DNA of 64,000 bases, taken from contig JABCPU010000092.1 in NCBI GenBank assembly GCA_016800925.1, positions 124,001 to 188,000 of the forward strand, read 5' to 3'. Source of the stretch: Suillus spraguei. Lineage: Eukaryota; Basidiomycota; Agaricomycetes; Boletales; Suillaceae. Made by a program: the position numbers and the translations under genes. The first letter of the stretch is position 1; the number at the start of each line of letters is the position of its first letter. The notes under the pieces are model-generated. The model saw nothing but the letters and a program-made list of their open reading frames with translations. It was not told the DNA's origin and did not search any database. Positions 11,629-22,504 of the stretch are shown one piece after another.

Positions 11629-11940
11629 GATAAGATAAGATAGTGTCACGTGATCTTAGAACCTTCTAGAATATGATGTCATAACAATGTCACAATCATC
11701 ACATCGTACGATTCTCATTTCTATTTTATGATTGGCTAGTAGTTTCAAACTCAGTTTATATCTCAGTTTCAATATGTGTATATAGTTAGTTAGTTTCGCT
11801 GTAGTAGTTCTTTAGTTCAAACCTCTTGTATCTACAACTGTAGCAATCCAAGACGTCCTTGCTCCTCTCTCTCTTTCTGATAACCTTAGTTTGAGTCCTA
11901 GTCTCTGCCCTAGCGTTAATTCGTTTTGTGGGTTGTGACA
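11465..11940 (+). repeat. 3' LTR of gypsy element 1
   Basis: 476 bp, same length as the 5' LTR and identical to it as far as I can read, followed by the target duplication GCTGT at 11941-11945. Confidence 0.93.
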
Positions 11941-11945
11941 GCTGT

Positions 11946-12460
11946 TCACGTAAGAGTAGATTGCAAAGTATCATGAATTGTGTCAATAAGGTGGAATGGA
12001 AGACGTTCCCTTTCGAGCAAGGTATCCTGTGACTTGAAAAGACAAATTTATTTACATAACGAAGAGACAAGTAGATTAGATGGCGTACCTGCAAATTTAA
12101 CTCCATAAAAACTAATGTCCACTCTTAACCCTTGGCAGTTGAGCCCCATGGGGTAAGATGTTACGCTGTTCCTTCTTTTCTAACCGAGTTCGGACATGAG
12201 ATGAAATAGAAATTCTTAATTCGCTTCCAAGCATAGGATAAGCAGTCACCTTGTCATTCACATAACAATGAAATGTTGAATGAACAAGATGCGGCCTTGT
12301 GCAGCAGACGTAATAAGGATAATACCCCAGTACACGATGCTCGCACAGCAGTAAACTTGAAAATTCGATCGCCTTTCCCCAGAAGTTCAAAAATGGTTGG
12401 TGAATGCAGTTGTCAACCAGGGTCATACCACGGTCTGCCATTGACACGAATCCGTCGATG
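11946..12460. repeat. Distal part of repeat module copy 2
   Basis: It continues the sequence interrupted at 5410. It matches 1280-1690 in order, for example GGTGGAATGGAAGAC and the block around GCAGACGTAATAAGGA. No gene is supported here. Confidence 0.6.
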
Positions 12461-13195
12461 GTCTTGACTTCGTCAGTCTAGGTTCAGCAAAGTGGCCAGA
12501 CATAATTAACGCCGATACCGGGGGTCTGAGTCAGTACCTAAACGCAATTTCACGTTCGTATTCCAGCTGTTCACTGCTGACCGACCGCAGCGGAGCTAGA
12601 GAACGACAGTGGGCAGTTTACGGCACAGGCTGGTCACAGCTCTTTCATACCATGTCGAAACAAGTTACGTCATCCATCAGATGTGAACCCCAGATTCAAG
12701 CTCATAGTTCATTTTGACAAAAAGAACATAATACCCATTGTTGAGGAGTGATGGACTTGCCAGTGATAGCGCTGAATCCTGATACTTATCTTTGAATATG
12801 GCGCACACTGAGTGCTGAGCTGCTGTCGGTTTTCTCTGAGCGAATCCATTAAATAACATGTCTCAGCTGTATGGCAGTAGAACTTCATGACAGAGATGTG
12901 TCACGTTTCGTCATGACTAAAATTCCGGACTCGGCCGAACCCGGGCTGGCTCGGAATCAAGAACTCGAAGCCAATCAAGTCGTTCGATCGACCCCGCATG
13001 ACAAATTTCTCTAGGTACCATCGGTAGCCGGCCAATAATAGGCTCTACAGGAAAACACGCACCTTCCGCATGTCCGAGTTACGAATCACGATATTCCAGA
13101 CTCATATCAATACCACCACCATTATTTGCGATCCACCTCGCCTGACTTAACTGGAATCAGCGAGCACTTGTGCTGCCGCATTACAGAGGACTACC
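12461..13195. other. Intergenic, upstream of the CUE2-like gene
   Basis: I see no gene, repeat or recognisable promoter element; short open frames only. Confidence 0.4.
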
Positions 13196-15295
13196 ATGGA
13201 CCTATATGATACTTTACAGGTGCGTGTGCTCATCCTGCCACTTATTCCGTCGTGCTGAATACTATCATGACTCGACCGCCAAGGCTGAATTCCCTCAAAT
13301 TGATACTTCCCTTCTTGCAGCTATTATTTCAGACCATGCGCAAGGGGACGACGCCACCCACTCCTCCGACCAGGTCGATACTATACGAGATATATTAAAA
13401 ATTCTCGCAAACCAGGCGCAGCAGGATGAGTACGAGATAGACGACATCATATCCACTACGTCTCTCACTACCCCAGACCTATGCGACAGTACAACGACTA
13501 CAAGCGAATCATCCTCATCTCAGCACTTATTCAGCTCGCCACTTGGCTTCTTGCGAGAGGCTTTCTCGGACATGCCTATGGAACGCCTAAAACACCTACT
13601 GAGAGAAGAGTATGGAGGAGCCCTAGAAGGGGACGGAGATGTCGACATGGAGAGAGTGGTGGAATATATCTTGAACATGGAACATATACGTGACCTGGAG
13701 GAGCGCGGAATCGATGCCCTTGAACGCACTCCTTCACCGTTACTCGATGGGGACTGGGAAACCGTGGTTCATACGAAACCGAAAGCGACACCTAAGCTCG
13801 CTACTCCCATAAAAAAGAAGGTTAAGGGCCGCACGATTAAAATTGTGGACATGATGCAGACGCAGCATGCCCCCTCGCAAACAAAAGGGATGGAAAAGGA
13901 GGGGATGACTATGGGCGCGGGTGTGGACATATGGACGCAGGTTTCCTCGCTTTCTACCCACCTCGCTACATTACTTCCTCCAGCTCCACCATCACATTTT
14001 GCCTCCTTTTTTCACTCCCCAACGTATTCCACACCCGCGCACGCCCTCCGCGCTGCTCTTGCAGCCCTACCCACGACTTCAGCCGGCATAAAACACAAAG
14101 CCAAGCAAAAATCCCCCATCAAGAAGCCTAACCAAGAGGTAGAAACCAACGCGCTACCTGCCCTTCTCGACCTCCTCCGAGCCTCGCCCACTTTTGCCAC
14201 TCTTGATGCGGAACAACGTAATACTCTGTGCGCAGACGCCCGCATCGCACTCTTTGCCACACAGAATAAGCCAGATGATGCCCTTGATATTGTTTGGATC
14301 CTGCGTGACCTCGAGCATCCCACATGCGAAGCAGGAATATACCACCTTCCACCTCCGGTTTCAGGCTCAAATTCGAATTTCACTCCTGCACGTGCGAAGT
14401 TGCCAACCGGTCCCCCGCCTGTGCAGCTTCCATCAACATCGAAGCGTAAATTCGTATCCTCTCCTTCTAGTCCTACCATACAGCCCCAACCCCCAGAGGT
14501 ATGGCAAGAGGTGCCGATTCGATCCCCCGGAACCACACAATCCCTGGAGAATCCCAACCCCATGAACAAGCGTAAACTCCGTGGCGCGGGCAAGGGCAAG
14601 GGTGGGAAGGAGGACATTGGGGAGCTCCCTGGGAACGGCACAGGAGGGAACGTCTCTGGAGCGCGGTATGGGCACTTTGCGCGCCGGATACTTCAGGCGC
14701 GCGCACAGCGTGGAGAGCTGCTACGCGAGGCAGGCCGGGCGTGGCGGGGGCCTTTGGGCGCGGAGGTGGCGCTGTACTATGCTCAGAGAGCGAGGGAGGT
14801 TACGGAGAAAGCGCGGGAGGACGCCTTGGATGAGGCAAGGAGGTTAGTTGAGGCGAAGAGGTGGGTTTTTTTCTGACTTCTACCCTGTACAAATATTTGC
14901 GCGATTTCTACTAACGCACCTTCTAGATACGCTTCCAACGACAAAAGATCCATCGACTTGCACGGGACGTGTGTCCAAGAGGCAATAGTGATCACATGTG
15001 AGATACTGGAGAGGGAGGGATGTTCACCTGGTGAGTGTGTTGTCACGCTCTGTTTGTCAGTTGCTGGGCAATATGCTGAACGGAGCTATGTATGTGCGTC
15101 TGTATCATTTTACCCGACCGCCGTCTCATAGCATCCCCCCTTCGCCTTATTACTGGCCGCGGTACCCACTCTGCAGGGGGCGTGGGGGTATTGAAGCCCG
15201 CGGTACACCGTGCGCTTGTGAACAAGGGCTGGGATGTAAAGATGTGGGACGGAGGGTTGGTCGTTCGGGGACGGGAACGATGGCGTGTGCCTTGA
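13196..15295 (+). CDS. CUE2: CUE-CUE-DUF1771-Smr protein, CUE2-like
   Basis: The gene model is join(13196..13219,13284..14860,14927..15030,15132..15295), 622 aa, with all intron phases consistent. The short first exon MDLYDTLQ joins a CUE-like segment (EFPQIDTSLLAAIISDH, about residues 9-50). A second CUE-like segment follows (FLREAFSDMPMERLKHLL, about 92-140). The middle is long, proline- and serine-rich. Near the end come a basic helical DUF1771-type segment (about 469-533) and an Smr domain with SIDLHGT and TGRGTHSAGG (about 537-622). This order is that of yeast Cue2, the endonuclease that cleaves mRNA in stalled, collided ribosomes during no-go decay, with CUE domains binding ubiquitin. 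The function is inferred from that family. The protein is longer than Cue2 because of the linker. It runs in the same direction as the DUF2015 gene downstream. Confidence 0.85.
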
Positions 15296-16367
15296 TCTTT
15301 ATTTGTATGGGGGCCCATATGGGTATTTATTCGATTTTCCTTGGATTTGTTGTATCTTGCGTCCATGTACGTCGTATATCCGTGTTTCATCTATACCTCC
15401 CTTGCCTTTCTTTTTCTGTACTTTACCGACCTGATTATGATCTTGATTACGACTGTATACTTAGAGGTCTCGTTTGTCTCGTTATACATCTATTCCTATG
15501 CGTAGGCGGTTCGATCGTTGAGTAATGGGGTAAGGTGAATGTGAGCTTTTTTCACAAATAGCTTTAGAAAACGAACTTCTTTGATGTTCGCTCCTGCTAC
15601 TTACCACATAACTGTGGCATCTTCTGATAGAGCGAATTTTTGCAATTCGGAAGACTAATGATAGTCTCCTAGCGCATTGCGATTGTCCGTGATTAGGCTC
15701 AACAGGCTAGCCACGAGACAAAGTTTCGTGAGGGACATTTTAAAAAGGAACGTGCGCACCATGGGGCGTTGTTCTTCCATGATAAAAGTGTACAGACAAG
15801 ATCGCAAGATCGGAGCCGGAGATCCCAATTCAATACTCGAAATTTACGGAAATTTCGAAGAGACATGATGGTTCCAAACTTCTGAATCATGGTGAATATG
15901 GGATGTCTGTCGTGGTGGCGCCCGAAGATACGGAGAACTTCATTATTGCGTTACCACAGTAAATCGTTGAGTTGAGGGTAACAAAAACCAGTCACCATGA
16001 CAAAATTAATTGAAACTATCCTGCTACCAATTAGTGAAAGATAAGTGTGCAATGAACTGGATCACATTGCCTAGGTCTACAGTTTACTTGCAAGCAAGAG
16101 TCGGAATATTCATGCTTGTCGTTCAAAAAGTGGTACTAGCACTATACGGAATCAACACGGAATCAATACGGAATGTTACGGAACTCTGCCCCTTGAGTAA
16201 TTGTTCACACAGCCACATTATGACGGCACGTGTACTGCGCTTGTTCCTCAGAGAGCTCAAGGTTTCCATCGAAGACGACAACCGACCACGCAAGCGACCT
16301 TCTTACAAACACTTATTATTGTCAAACAGACTCCCGGGGCCTAAGAAGCAGAGCACTATAAATTGGC
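15296..16367. other. Intergenic region with no supported gene
   Basis: Open frames at 15677-15868 and 16010-16420 lack recognisable domains. The second overlaps the start of the DUF2015 gene in another frame and is rejected. A TATAAAT at 16357-16363 lies too close to the chosen ATG to be its normal promoter element. Confidence 0.4.
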
Positions 16368-16914
16368 ATGTTATTCTACCTTTCGCTCCTCGCAGTCCTG
16401 GCATCACTGGTGATGGGTGAGTACCCGCAGCAACAAATAATAGGTCATAAGACCGGATAAACTGACTTACTCCTCCTTAGTCGGTTACCGCTATCGTGCA
16501 TCTCTTCCTACGAGAGTTAAGGCTTTCTTCCCAAGCCTTAACCACTACACGCCGCTTGCCTCTTTTTCTGATCAGGCACGTGCAGGGCTGAGCTCTCCAA
16601 TGTTTGACATCGAGTCAGCCAACATTGCTGAGGGAGATTCGCGAGCGGGGCTGGACGAACAGGGAACGCAAGAGGTGCTGGACATCATGCGTGCCCAACG
16701 GGTCAAGTAAGTGTTTCGTTTACGTGGTCAGTGTAGCTTATCAGAACTTCATTCACACAGTTTTGACCAAGCAAGATTGATCCGCCACAATCAAATCCTT
16801 GCTCGCAATGGGATCGATCCGTCAGGTTAGTGTTAATATAATCTTGCAGTTCTTGGGGATTCATGGTGTCTTGTAGGCATGCCACTTGATTCAAAGGCCG
16901 TTACGAGGCTGTGA
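16368..16914 (+). CDS. DUF2015/UPF0357 small membrane-anchored protein
   Basis: The gene model is join(16368..16416,16481..16706,16761..16825,16877..16914), 125 aa, with four exons whose phases agree. The first 17 residues (MLFYLSLLAVLASLVMV) form one hydrophobic helix, followed at once by GYRYRASLP. The body contains FDIESANIAEGDSRAGLDEQ, then VLDIMRAQRVNFDQARLI and NGIDPSGMPLDSKAV. That series (the GD-R-GLD stretch, a FD-AR-L helix, GID-G-P-D-KAV) is the signature of the fungal DUF2015/UPF0357 family (yeast YCL012C). Its biochemical role is not known; I infer a single-pass membrane anchor with the body outside the bilayer. The gene appears intact. Confidence 0.85.
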
Positions 16915-17456
16915 TTGATTTCTCTTGACTGCTTTCACATATGTTTCACGCTATCAGTACTATCATCAAACACATCGATATCACTCCTTCGTCTTCTCTC
17001 ATCTGGCATGGACCTTATTGGATTTATATCATATACTCTTGTGTATTTATCACAGTGCATGCACAATGCTGTGGTTTTTAATTACCCTTGCTTAGGCAGA
17101 CTCGGTATCTGAACTTCGACGGGTACTACATATCCTGCGGGCAGTGCGTGTGAGCCGAAGTATGAAGCGACACATGGCTAGTACCTACAGGGTAAGTATG
17201 GGCAGTGGGCTGAAGCATCTGGGCGGGCACGCAGCTTTGTCCCCCCCGAGGCTGATTGTCTGAACTTTTGACTACCGTGGTTTCAGCGCTTGAGTGAGTC
17301 CACTTTATCATGTAGTGCTACCGTGACAAGTCTCGAAAGCACCAATCTTAGTCCCCCCACCAAACCCACTGGCAAATGCTGTTGCTGATACTCTTTAATT
17401 CAAGTTACTGTTGTTAGTTTATTATATTTTGTAAGACTTTGCAGGCTGCAGGCAGA
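16915..17456. other. Intergenic, no supported gene
   Basis: Only short unsupported open frames. The segmental duplication begins at its right edge. Confidence 0.4.
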
Positions 17457-17574
17457 TCTTCAACAGACCTGTGAAAGAAGCAATCAGTGCCAATTTCTTT
17501 TTCCTATGAATTTGTCCTACAAAAGTGTCTCGGTTGTGTCTCGGGCAATCGTGTACCACTAATTTATATCTGCC

Positions 17575-19135
17575 ATGCCACCTTTTCGGCGGGTGTCTTC
17601 CAGGAATGAGGATGAGGCGTATACAGAGGTAAGTTCGTAATGTGGCACTAGTAGATAGTTCGCCTATGACACGACTTACAGGGAGTCTCTCAAGCGAAAC
17701 GGCGGAAAGGCAACTAGGGAAGGATCATTGTCCCCTCTCCAAACATGCGTGTTACAAGGGCATCAATGTCACTCGATAGTCTGCTGGATTTTTTTCGAAC
17801 TGGAATAGAAAGCCGCACGTCTGATGATCCAGCAAACGGCCCAGAGGAAGCCAGTTATTTTGAACGTTTTATGGGCTCCGTGTTGCCAGAGTGTTTCGAA
17901 GTACGCTGCCAGGTTCAAGACAGCGATTGCAGAACGGACAACTTTGTATGGATAGTATTTTGAAATGGACAAGGAAGCTAACTGAAGGTAGGGTGCTGTT
18001 CTTCGGCCTTTATCTCGGTATGAGGTGTCGGCTACGATAAAGTATGCGTCCATGTTTGGTGCGATGGCTCTTCCTTCACCAGTACAAGCAACTGTATTGA
18101 GAAAGCTGCAACTCCATCGGGTAAGCAGTTATTGTTTAGATATGACTCAGAGACTGGAAGCTTATCTGTGAGGCAGGAAAGGCGTAGAACAGATGTCCGG
18201 GGGCTAGACTTTGTTAATCACAATTCTTTGACCTCCGCACCCCCCCAATTACCGCCTCAGCCACCACAACCAGATATTCTCAACTCACTAAAATCTATCC
18301 GAACGACGCCTTATGAAATGTCTTTCTTATCACGCCTATGTGGGCATAGACCGTCATCCACAGACTCAGGGCTAGTTGCAGTAGATTGGGAAACCAGGTC
18401 TCCTTGGATGGAATTGATGGCAGATGTACGAGAACACTACTCATACGCGCAGTAGGTCTCGCTTACTCGAATGACTGCGCTGCTCACTTCATTATCATCA
18501 GCCCTGCATCTTTTCAATCACATGAAGTTTCGGTTCCAATCCGTTACGTCTCTCTGCAGGCGTCCCACCTTCAACAGGTACATGAATTATTGACCAGAGT
18601 GTTTTGGGATGGAATTGATGGTTTATTGCATCCTCTCATGTTTATAAATTGCTCTCTCATGTACTTCACAGTGAGCGACTTGCTTCAGTCTTCCTCCGAG
18701 CGTTGCTCGGTGATCGCCATTTATGGTAAAATTGTCATCGGTGCGGCTCTTTTGAGCTCGCCTCAGGAAGCATACATCACGTACCTAGCCGTCAGAGCAG
18801 GCTGGCATAATTCTCAGGTAGCAACGTGAGTTGCAACTTCTTGACATTTATAATAATAATGCTTACGATCTTTATCTCTGTAGTACTATGCTATATCACC
18901 TGATTATGCTCAATCCACACAGAGATATCACACTCCACGTAGCTGCTAATAATCCGGCAATGGTGCGCTCTTACTAGTGACTGGTGCTGGCACGCATTTC
19001 TAAAAAATTGACTAGTTGCTGTACAACAGATTTGGGTTCAAGGCTGAGGAGTTCATCACAGGGTTCTACGAAGATTACCTAGACTCTCAGTCTAGGGCAT
19101 CTATGAATGCCTTCAGATTGCGTCTTCGACGATGA
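17575..19135 (+). pseudogene. KAT14-like acetyltransferase, copy 1, with a nonsense codon
   Basis: The exon structure is that of the intact copy at 48713-50270: 17575-17628, 17682-17945, 17992-18120, 18177-18451, 18502-18620, 18672-18825, 18884-18962, 19016-19135. Codon 30 is TAG here (17715-17717) where copy 2 has TCG (48853-48855), so translation from the first ATG stops after 29 residues. An in-frame ATG at 17745 (MRVTRASMSL) could still start a protein holding the whole GNAT domain, so activity is not excluded. Several amino-acid changes relative to copy 2 cluster in exon 2. Splice sites are all intact. Confidence 0.75.
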
Positions 19136-20852
19136 CAAAACAACCTTCAGATTGGCACTGATATAATCACCAGAGCGACATGGACTTACGATCCAGTACC
19201 CCCTGGGTACTTTGTCGGAATAGCTGTACCCGCCAAAGCCAATGTGTCAGTATGTGCCCGGTGTGTTAATCCCAATGTTCCATCACCGGGGGCCAGACAC
19301 GACTGCTACGCTAGGAAGTCAACAATAGCATACTAATCCGAATGTCATAAATAGCAAAAATGTATGTATCTTTTCATGTCTATGCTCCAATTCTGCCGCT
19401 CAGAAGCATTCCGTGCCATCACATAAGGAAAATAAAAATTCAATGGTTAGAAATCATTTTTGCAGGAAATCCAACGGCAGTCCACATGCTGACTGCTGGT
19501 TGAAACGGGTACCCACTTTGGTCGATTGCGAGCGACGTCCAAAAAAAATTATTGACTTGGTCATTAATGCTAGGACAGTCCAGAGTGCAGGTTGTGAACC
19601 CAGCGCCTTCAGCCCATGTTATGATGCAGTACAACCAACAATATGGATGCAACACAGATCTAGTAATCTCCTACCTCTAGTGCGCACAAAGCTGCTCTTT
19701 ACCAGCAGCGTTGTTTTACTACATGTTGTACAGCCAAGCTGCCGTGATGTCATTAGTATGTGATGCTAACTTTTAGGATTGAAAAAGGGTATAAGACCCC
19801 ATGTTTTGCGTATGATTTTTTGTTGGACCCCAATGGTCGGCCCGATGCTAATGATCAACGCGTCTCAGGAATATACACCGGAGGTGAGTCTGCACTTGTT
19901 TATAGTTGGCCGGACCATAACAGTATACGAAAGGCGACTGACTGAACCCTACAAGATTGACATTTTACGCTGCCGATCGCTGTCCGCCTCTAGTCGCTGG
20001 TTTGAGCGTCCTTGTAAGTTAATGCTCTCTTGACGAGTTTGTGCTAGGCTTATGATTATCTTGTGAGAATCGATGAAGAGGCTTACATGAAATTGTTTCA
20101 ATAATTATTCCTCGTTTATATGTTCTACCTGCAGGTTAAACTCATGCAGGGGGTCGAAGTGGTGCACGGCAAGGGTCCTCTTGCATTTCTCGCTACCTTC
20201 CATTCGTTGGCATCTGTCTGTCATATATTATTATTGTGCATTAATTTGTCTGTTCAAACTGAGCTCTTCGTCCACCTTGACATATAATTTTTGCAGACAG
20301 TCGTATCTGCCATGTCGGATTATGGACGTTTGTGCCCGATTTTCATTGTACACAACTGTTATGAAGAATAGGATTAATGGTTCCCATTGTACGATACTGC
20401 TATCTACATACTGTAAAAACAGCGATTTTCTACATACTGAGCGATTTCCAATTGATGTCGACGGTGCGCTTCCTTTCCCATTACATACATGTAATTACAT
20501 AATATCATATCTCCCTTTAGTTGAACTTCACAGTACTCAATTAGCCCGCCTCAACGTCCTTGCATGCATGTGAAGCCAAATTTTATGTCCACATGTCCGC
20601 CGTCCGCATTACATTTAGACGTGTTAACCGCAACCACAGAGTCCACGAAGCAACGGGTCATCATTCTGTCCAGAATGGCAAGAACTAAGCAATGGACTGT
20701 CCAATTTCCACAATTTCCACATCTTTAGAGCGGTGGGCCACAGTCCACAGGTAGCTTGATCAATGGTATATAAACCCCACACGAAGGAAGCTCCTCGGTA
20801 TCACATCCAGCCTCGCAACTTCACTTCCTCCAAGCAAGCTCAAGTTATCACT
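19136..20852 (+). other. Stretch between KAT14-like and homeodomain genes, exon-like fragments only
   Basis: Duplicated at 50271-51920. Some pieces look exon-like with plausible splice sites, for example a block reading FAYDFLLD-NGRPDANDQR at about 19807-19863 followed by GTGAGT, and VKLMQGVEVVHGK after a TTCTACCTGCAG acceptor near 20134. The two copies differ by indels that shift these frames, and I recognise no family. A TATATAAA at 20767-20774 precedes the homeodomain gene by about 80 bp. Confidence 0.35.
20767..20774 (+). promoter_or_regulatory. TATA box of homeodomain gene, copy 1
   Basis: TATATAAA, 79 nt upstream of the chosen ATG and conserved in copy 2 at 51835-51842. It shows that the upstream in-frame ATG at 20763 is not the start, because that ATG precedes the TATA box. 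Confidence 0.6.
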
Positions 20853-21476
20853 ATGCAATCCCAGAGTCAAAGGTCTCATCATGCTTCTCCCTACAAGGTA
20901 GAGAATGCTCCCAGGAATAGATGTATGACAAGGGAGCAGCTTGAAATCCTCGAACCTTACTATGCCAAAAAAACTCACCCCACGAAGTACGAGACCGAAT
21001 TAATAGCTCAGGTGCTTAATATGTAAGTTTAGATTCATTCACATAGTACGATTACCCGAGCTGATCAAATGGATGAATAGGCCATTCATGAAAGTGCGAA
21101 CTGGTTCGGTAATCGGCGCTCCAAAGATGCTAGAGCACAACGGAGTTCCGAGTGGGCTATGACGGAACTGCTCGGCAACATGCACATTGATCATACCGAT
21201 TATGTGACCGATGCGGATTACGACGACGGACACCAGTCGCGTTATGCCCAAGGTGCCCCATATCGAGCGGGTCTCGATCAAGAAGCCCTTTACCAAGCAG
21301 CCCGCGCACGTGTAGCCAGGATGGCAGGAATGTCACCCCAGGAAGTCGACATGGAAACTCGCCACGCCCGCGCCTGCGTCTTGGCCATGGCCGACATGAA
21401 ACCAGAGGAAGTCGATGCGGCGTTCATTCTAAACAACTTCAAGCGACGAATCATCGTTCATGCTCCTAACAAATGA
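20853..21476 (+). pseudogene. Homeodomain protein, copy 1, frameshift in recognition helix
   Basis: Exon 1 (20853-21022) is open and encodes the first two helices of the homeodomain. After the 58-nt intron (21023-21080), exon 2 has AAAGTGCGAAC where copy 2 has AAAGTTGCGAAC. One T is missing at about 21095, immediately before the codons for the ANWFGNRR recognition helix. The frame for everything downstream is lost, although those codons remain almost unchanged to the TGA at 21474-21476. Single-base sequence error is the main alternative. Confidence 0.75.
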
Positions 21477-22000
21477 CAGTGTAATGTATTTTCAAGCGTT
21501 TGACTGGCCCCTGGATGGTACCTGATCAGCGCTATATATACACTACTTATATGATGACTGCTTACCTATCTTATTGTTTATCAATACTCAACATGACATG
21601 AATATGATGTACTTATATTGACCCCAGCAAGCACTATGCACTGCAGTAAGGCAGCCCTCCATCTTCTAGCACGTGAAAGATCGCAGCTTACCCTTGGGTG
21701 AACGATAAAAAAGTCTCATCGACGGAATTCTAGCGGTTCCAAGTCAGATCATCCGTCAAACAAGTGCTGATGTGCTATTCGTATCTTTCCCAACGCTAGT
21801 GGTAGCTGACTCGTAATTAGTACTTATAAGAACCTAGACACTAGTATCAGTATCCCTCAGTCTGATACAACGGACTAATATTATGCAGTACTGTTAGTTA
21901 CCACTAGTTCGTGCACTCCCTACATCTCGTGCAGTCACGAAAGTCATGGAAAGGTATACTGTACTATCTACAAATCACTGGCTATATTCACAACTGGAAT

Positions 22001-22504
22001 TTAGTTCAGAACTGACACTCCGATGTCTTTAACATTTTGGTATGGGCCATCAGCCAAAATAAATGACAGAGGAATGGAATCGCCAGCTGCCGAAACACAT
22101 TCAATTATTGTACCCAGCTCTAAATTATCATTGTGAATACAATAGCGTTCTCGATTGCTTTTCGAGAAGATAAATTTTGAATTATCTCCCTTTCGATCAC
22201 CTCCCATTTGACACCCTTTCTCATCAACATTCCAGTTGTATTCCGGTGGAATTCCTTAGTGCTTGTCATCCAAGGTCTTGCGCACATCAAAATACTCCGT
22301 GATCATTGACTCATTGAAATTTTGTGCGTGCTTTGGATCCAGGCCTCGTGATTTCGCAACAGTGATATCTGCGAGATGAGAAATGAAGCGGCGGACCCAA
22401 TTCTTGCCAGGGTAAACATTCACTATCTCGAATATTTGAGCACAGAGTTTTCGGTGATGGAGAGGAGTTGCAGAATCCGAGTTGTGATGGCACCAGTCTA
22501 CCAA
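22001..22504 (-). pseudogene. pogo-type transposase fragment (CENP-B HTH plus start of DDE domain)
   Basis: The minus strand reads a CENP-B-like helix-turn-helix end (PGKNWVRRFISHLADI) and the linker SRGLDPKHAQNFNESMITEYF. An in-frame TAA near 22257 follows, then the first DDE block NVDEKGCQMGG and LELGTIIECVSAAGDSIPL. These are hallmarks of fungal pogo/Fot-type transposases. The first catalytic Asp (NVDEKG, usually NMDEKG) is kept. The coding sequence ends abruptly near 22001, so the second and third acidic residues are missing. It is a truncated, inactive copy. Confidence 0.8.

Larger units (their letters stand above)
5411..11940 (+). mobile_element. Ty3/gypsy element 1 (chromodomain-bearing, self-primed type)
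   Basis: A complete LTR retrotransposon of 6530 bp: two 476-bp LTRs starting TGTCACG and ending GTGACA, flanked by the 5-bp target duplication GCTGT at 5406-5410 and 11941-11945. Order inside: primer-binding site, long leader, gag with a CCHC knuckle, a -1 frameshift signal, protease, reverse transcriptase, RNase H, integrase, chromodomain, polypurine tract. The integrase-chromodomain order places it among chromoviruses. The two LTRs appear identical on reading, implying a recent insertion, yet gag and pol contain several frameshifts and stops. It could have been moved in trans by an intact relative, or the breaks could be sequence errors. Confidence 0.93.
17457..21827 (+). repeat. Segmental duplication, copy 1 (about 4.3 kb)
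   Basis: Nearly identical, in the same orientation, to 48661-52891. Homology starts around CTTCAACAGA and stops at ACTTAT (21827 and 52891), after which the flanks differ. Coding and non-coding parts are about equally similar, with scattered substitutions and small indels, so the duplication is fairly recent. It carries the KAT14-like gene, an unexplained middle part and the homeodomain gene. Confidence 0.95.

Noticed and set aside
14012..14641. 209-codon minus-strand frame
   Set aside because: Antisense shadow of the proline/serine-rich linker of the CUE2-like gene; no introns or domain.
16010..16420. 136-codon plus-strand frame
   Set aside because: It overlaps exon 1 of the DUF2015 gene in a different frame and has no domain.
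17769..18053. Minus-strand open frame across the KAT14-like gene (also 48907-49191)
   Set aside because: Shadow of exons 2 and 3. The plus-strand model has consistent splice phases and a recognised domain.
20763..20852. Upstream ATG giving a longer homeodomain protein (and its counterpart at 51831)
   Set aside because: The ATG lies just before a conserved TATATAAA box. The transcript should start after it, so the ATG at 20853 / 51921 is preferred.
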